A stretch of 64,000 bases of DNA, from positions 1 through 64,000 of the forward strand of contig UQFK01000004.1 of NCBI GenBank assembly GCA_900540345.1, read 5' to 3'. The notes under the pieces are model-generated. The model made no database searches. It was not told the DNA's origin and worked only from the letters and a program-made list of their open reading frames with translations. Source of the DNA: an uncultured Eggerthella sp. (GTDB lineage: Bacteria; Actinomycetota; Coriobacteriia; Coriobacteriales; Eggerthellaceae). The translations under genes were made by a program, and so were the position numbers. The number at the start of each line of letters is the position of its first letter. Position 1 is the stretch's first letter. Below are positions 61,689-64,000 of this stretch, piece by piece.

Positions 61689-61842
61689 GTTACGTGAAGG
61701 TTCGAAAACCGAAACCTCACAGTAATTAGTCTTTAACCTCCCCTCGAGGGTCTCCTTCGTCGCGGTGGCTAAAGACAACTGCGATGAAAAAAGGTTCATG
61801 TTCGCTGGCATGCTCATGCCCAGAAACGATCCTGCATGAACC
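61689..61842 (+). ncRNA. Structured leader of the Mg2+ locus
   Basis: Three stems precede the ribosome binding site at 61845. GTGAAGGTT/AACCTCAC inside TTAC/GTAA (61691-61724); GTCTTTA/TAAAGAC (61729-61735 and 61770-61776) around CCCTCGAGGG; and GGTTCATG/CATGAACC (61793-61800 and 61835-61842) around CTGGCATG-CT-CATGCCCAG. The edges (GTTACGTGAAGG and GGTGGCTAAAGA) recall M-box Mg2+ riboswitch ends, but its central core is missing. A metal-sensing leader is plausible but unproven. Confidence 0.4.
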
Positions 61843-61855
61843 GCAAAGGAGATCT

Positions 61856-63208
61856 ATGCTCTATTTGTCACAAATGCTCGGTGAGCCAGTCATCGACGCC
61901 GATGGCGAGAAGATCGGCTCGATTTCCGATCTTGCCATCCAAACAGGCGAGGTGTTCCCTCGCATCACTTCGCTCGCATTCTTGGGGCCTGGCAAGACCC
62001 CTTTTATGATCTCGTGGCGTAAATACGTAAAAGAAGCAACCGATGATGGTATCGTGTTGAAAGTCGACAAGACTGCGATTCGTTTCAGCTATCTTCAACC
62101 AGATGAAGTCTTGCTCGCACGCGACCTGCTCGATCGTCAGATCGTCGATACGCAAGGCATGAAAGTCGTTCGCGTAAACGATCTGAAGCTTTCCACATCT
62201 GGCTCTCAATTGCGTCTACTCGGTGCTGAGGTGGGCATTCGCGGTATTCTTCGTGGCCTTGCGCCATGGGTGGAACGCGCCGTGCTCAAATGCGCGCATC
62301 TTTTCCGTAAGAACATCGACGAGCGCATCATCGCCTGGAACTATATGGATCTGCTCGATCGCAACCTCTCCGATGTGCAGCTTTCGGTCACGCATACGCG
62401 CCTCGATGAGCTGCACCCCGCAGACGTTGCGGACATTCTCGAGCAGCTCGACCCTCAGCAACGCGCAAATGTCTTCAAGCATCTTGACGATGCGCGTGCA
62501 GGCGATGCCATCTCGGAAATGGAAGATGAATTCCAGGCCGATGTTATCGATGACCTGGATGAAAGACGCGCATCTCGCTTGCTTGAAGATATGGATCCAG
62601 ACGATGCGGCAGACATTGTAGGAGATCTTCCTTATGAAAAGGCTGAAACGCTCTTGCGCCTGATGGGTGTAGAGAATGCAGCAGGCATTCGTCGCTTGCT
62701 CGGTTATAAGGAAGATACCGCAGGCGGTCTTATGACCACGCAATACGTGTCAATGTATGCGACCGACACCGTCGATCAGACCATCGAAGCGTTGCGCGAG
62801 CTCGATGAAGACCACCCGACGGTCAGTTATGTATATGTACTGAACGAATACGATAAGCTCATTGGCGTTCTCTCCTTGCGCACGCTCGTCCTCGCAACAA
62901 AAGACACCCTGCTCAAAGACATCATGTTCGACGATGTCATCACTGCATTTCCTGAAGAGACCGAAGAAGATGTCGCAGCTGATATCTCAAAATACGATCT
63001 TATCGCTATGCCCGTGGTCGACGAAAACGGTCGAATGCTTGGTATCGTCACGGTCGATGACGCGATGGAAGTCATCGAAGATAGCGCTGAAGAAACCACG
63101 AATAAACGCACCTGGCTTGCAGTTTTGGTCGCGATCATGTGCTTTGTCATCTTCCTCGTTCCTTATACCGTTATTGCCCTTCATTTCTTCGGTGGCGCCG
63201 CAGGATAG
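61856..63208 (+). CDS. PRC-barrel / MgtE-N / CBS protein with single C-terminal membrane helix
   Basis: A 450-residue protein. The PRC-barrel is at about residues 1-75 (MLGEPVIDADGEKIGSISDL), with a second PRC-like unit to 130. The MgtE N-terminal superhelix spans about 180-295 (HPADVADILEQLDPQQRANV, DMDPDDAADIVGDLP), then two CBS domains (about 300-415; TTQYVSMYATDTVDQTIEAL, VVDENGRMLGIVTVDDA) and one helix (about 424-446). MgtE's five-helix Mg2+ pore is absent. In MgtE these cytosolic domains bind Mg2+ and gate the pore, so this is likely a membrane-tethered Mg2+ sensor. ATG 61856 follows AAAGGAG. The transporter gene starts 9 bases downstream. Confidence 0.88.
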   Translation: MLYLSQMLGEPVIDADGEKIGSISDLAIQTGEVFPRITSLAFLGPGKTPFMISWRKYVKEATDDGIVLKVDKTAIRFSYLQPDEVLLARDLLDRQIVDTQGMKVVRVNDLKLSTSGSQLRLLGAEVGIRGILRGLAPWVERAVLKCAHLFRKNIDERIIAWNYMDLLDRNLSDVQLSVTHTRLDELHPADVADILEQLDPQQRANVFKHLDDARAGDAISEMEDEFQADVIDDLDERRASRLLEDMDPDDAADIVGDLPYEKAETLLRLMGVENAAGIRRLLGYKEDTAGGLMTTQYVSMYATDTVDQTIEALRELDEDHPTVSYVYVLNEYDKLIGVLSLRTLVLATKDTLLKDIMFDDVITAFPEETEEDVAADISKYDLIAMPVVDENGRMLGIVTVDDAMEVIEDSAEETTNKRTWLAVLVAIMCFVIFLVPYTVIALHFFGGAAG

Positions 63209-63217
63209 GAGTTGATC

Positions 63218-64000
63218 ATGAAAAAGAATCAGATCATCCAGCCTAAAGCATCGATCGAAGAACGTAACGACGCCATACTTTCAGAAGAGATCACCGATTC
63301 TCGCAAGCGATCGAAGCTCTTGCTCGTGCTCATGGCTATGGGACCAGGTGTCGTCACTGCAATGGCAGGCAACGATGCAGGCGGTATCTCGACCTATTCA
63401 ACAGTTGGGGCTAAGTTTGGCTTCTTAACACTGTGGATTATTCCTATTATGTGCATCTTGCTCATCGTGGTGCAAACGACCGCGACACGTATGGGGGCGG
63501 TCACCGGTAAAGGATTCGCTGCGCTCATTCGTGAACGCTTCGGGATTCGTCTTACTTCACTAGCCATGTTTGCCTTGCTCATCGGCAACGTTGCAACCAC
63601 GTTCTCTGAATTCGCTGGCATCGCATCAGGCATGGAGATGTTTGGTGTGCCGCGATGGGTCTCGGTGCCTATTGCAGCTGGTGCTGTTTGGGGTCTTATC
63701 GTAGGTGGCAGTTTTAAACGCGTTCAGCGAGTATTTATGGTGCTCTCGTTCGTATTTGTTACCTACATCATCGCCGCCATTATCGCACAACCAAACTGGA
63801 ATCTTGCACTCATGCACACGCTTGTTCCAGAAGTCTCTTCCGATTTCTCTTTCCTTTCGCTCACCGTCGCCATGGTCGGTACCACTATTGCTCCTTGGAT
63901 GATGTTCTTTGCACAAAGCAATGTGGTCGAGAAAGGCGTGACCGTAAAAGACCTGTTCTATCAGCGCATTGATGCGATCACGGGAACGGTGGTTGCCTGT
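63218..64000 (+). CDS. NRAMP family transporter, NRMT (Mg2+) type, 3' truncated by window edge
   Basis: An open frame of 261 codons runs off the window. After a cytosolic start, helix 1 reads MGPGVVTAMAGNDAGGISTYS, where DAGG replaces the metal-binding DPGN of Mn/Fe transporters. Helix 6 reads GTTIAPWMMFFAQSN instead of the classical MPHN-containing motif, so the metal-ligating Met is Ala. These changes fit NRAMP-related magnesium transporters; I recall the structurally studied member being from Eggerthella lenta. TAGGAG precedes the ATG. With the upstream MgtE-domain sensor it should form a Mg2+ uptake unit. Confidence 0.85.
   Translation, partial: MKKNQIIQPKASIEERNDAILSEEITDSRKRSKLLLVLMAMGPGVVTAMAGNDAGGISTYSTVGAKFGFLTLWIIPIMCILLIVVQTTATRMGAVTGKGFAALIRERFGIRLTSLAMFALLIGNVATTFSEFAGIASGMEMFGVPRWVSVPIAAGAVWGLIVGGSFKRVQRVFMVLSFVFVTYIIAAIIAQPNWNLALMHTLVPEVSSDFSFLSLTVAMVGTTIAPWMMFFAQSNVVEKGVTVKDLFYQRIDAITGTVVAC

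Noticed and set aside
61689..61842. Confident M-box riboswitch call
   Set aside because: Only short edge motifs match what I remember; the core and length differ, so it is listed only as a structured leader.
1..64000. tRNA, rRNA, insertion sequences, prophage, attachment sites
   Set aside because: I looked through the gene-free gaps and found no cloverleaf, transposase, integrase or terminal repeats; short tRNA genes could be missed by eye.

Overview
The window looks like chromosome from a gut- or mouth-associated actinobacterium of the class Coriobacteriia (Eggerthellales-like), about half G+C by eye. The evidence is a menaquinone operon, a bile salt hydrolase, an orphan HgdB-type 2-hydroxyacyl-CoA dehydratase subunit, an Nramp-related transporter of the type I recall from Eggerthella, DUF2130 and VanW proteins, a methionine aminopeptidase with a SEC-C zinc motif, and a Tat-exported lipoprotein flavodoxin. 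The taxonomic placement is an inference from gene content. I see no phage, insertion sequence, CRISPR array, rRNA or tRNA.

Layout. 1-7.6 kb: truncated lactonase-family gene, a MerR-controlled hydrolase, mtnA, an envelope pair (membrane protein plus VanW), a PRC-barrel protein and a YqeY protein. 7.6-15 kb: a MarR regulator with an unusual His/Cys-rich tail, then a six-gene minus-strand redox cluster (hydrolase, two aldo-keto reductases, exported flavodoxin, FMN reductase, degenerate iron-ADH homologue) divergent from a LysR regulator. 15-25 kb: CDF metal exporter, XRE regulator, DUF2130, LtaS-like sulfatase, MFS exporter, HgdB-like protein. 25-33 kb: YagU with a Fur-like box, nifS-iscU, DUF389, EamA exporter, a membrane protein with a structured leader, HAD phosphatase, TfoX-like protein. 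33-37.2 kb: one giant surface protein. 37.4-44.4 kb: LOG protein, PPOX protein, cysK, Rrf2 regulator, GNAT, and two Na+-coupled amino-acid/dicarboxylate symporters. 44.4-49.3 kb: a complete BceRSAB-type antimicrobial-peptide sensing and detoxification module with an extra 41-residue membrane peptide gene. 50-53.4 kb: map, bile salt hydrolase, secreted bactofilin-like protein. 53.4-61.2 kb: menF-menD-menH-menB-menE/menC. 61.2-64 kb: candidate small RNA, then a Mg2+-sensor-like protein with an NRMT-type transporter.

The strongest non-coding signals are four. (1) A shared operator, ATTCCTA-N9-TAGGAAT, lies in front of nifS, cysK and the rrf2 gene itself, and defines an Fe-S/cysteine regulon. (2) A roughly 200-nt candidate sRNA at 61.36-61.56 kb has three hairpins that each expose a CCCCCC loop and ends in a terminator. 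(3) A leader at 30.0-30.14 kb has overlapping, mutually exclusive stems, one of which sequesters the ribosome binding site. (4) A MerR-type promoter with an exact 19-bp spacer and centred dyad lies in front of the hydrolase at 1.0-2.0 kb.

Two intergenic stretches contain degenerate tandem repeats (23-bp units near 31.5 kb, about 35-bp units near 49.5 kb), and both carry a related AT-rich element. The Mg2+ locus at the right end, where the MgtE regulatory domain is separated from any MgtE pore and sits next to an NRMT-like transporter, is the most interesting protein-level system.
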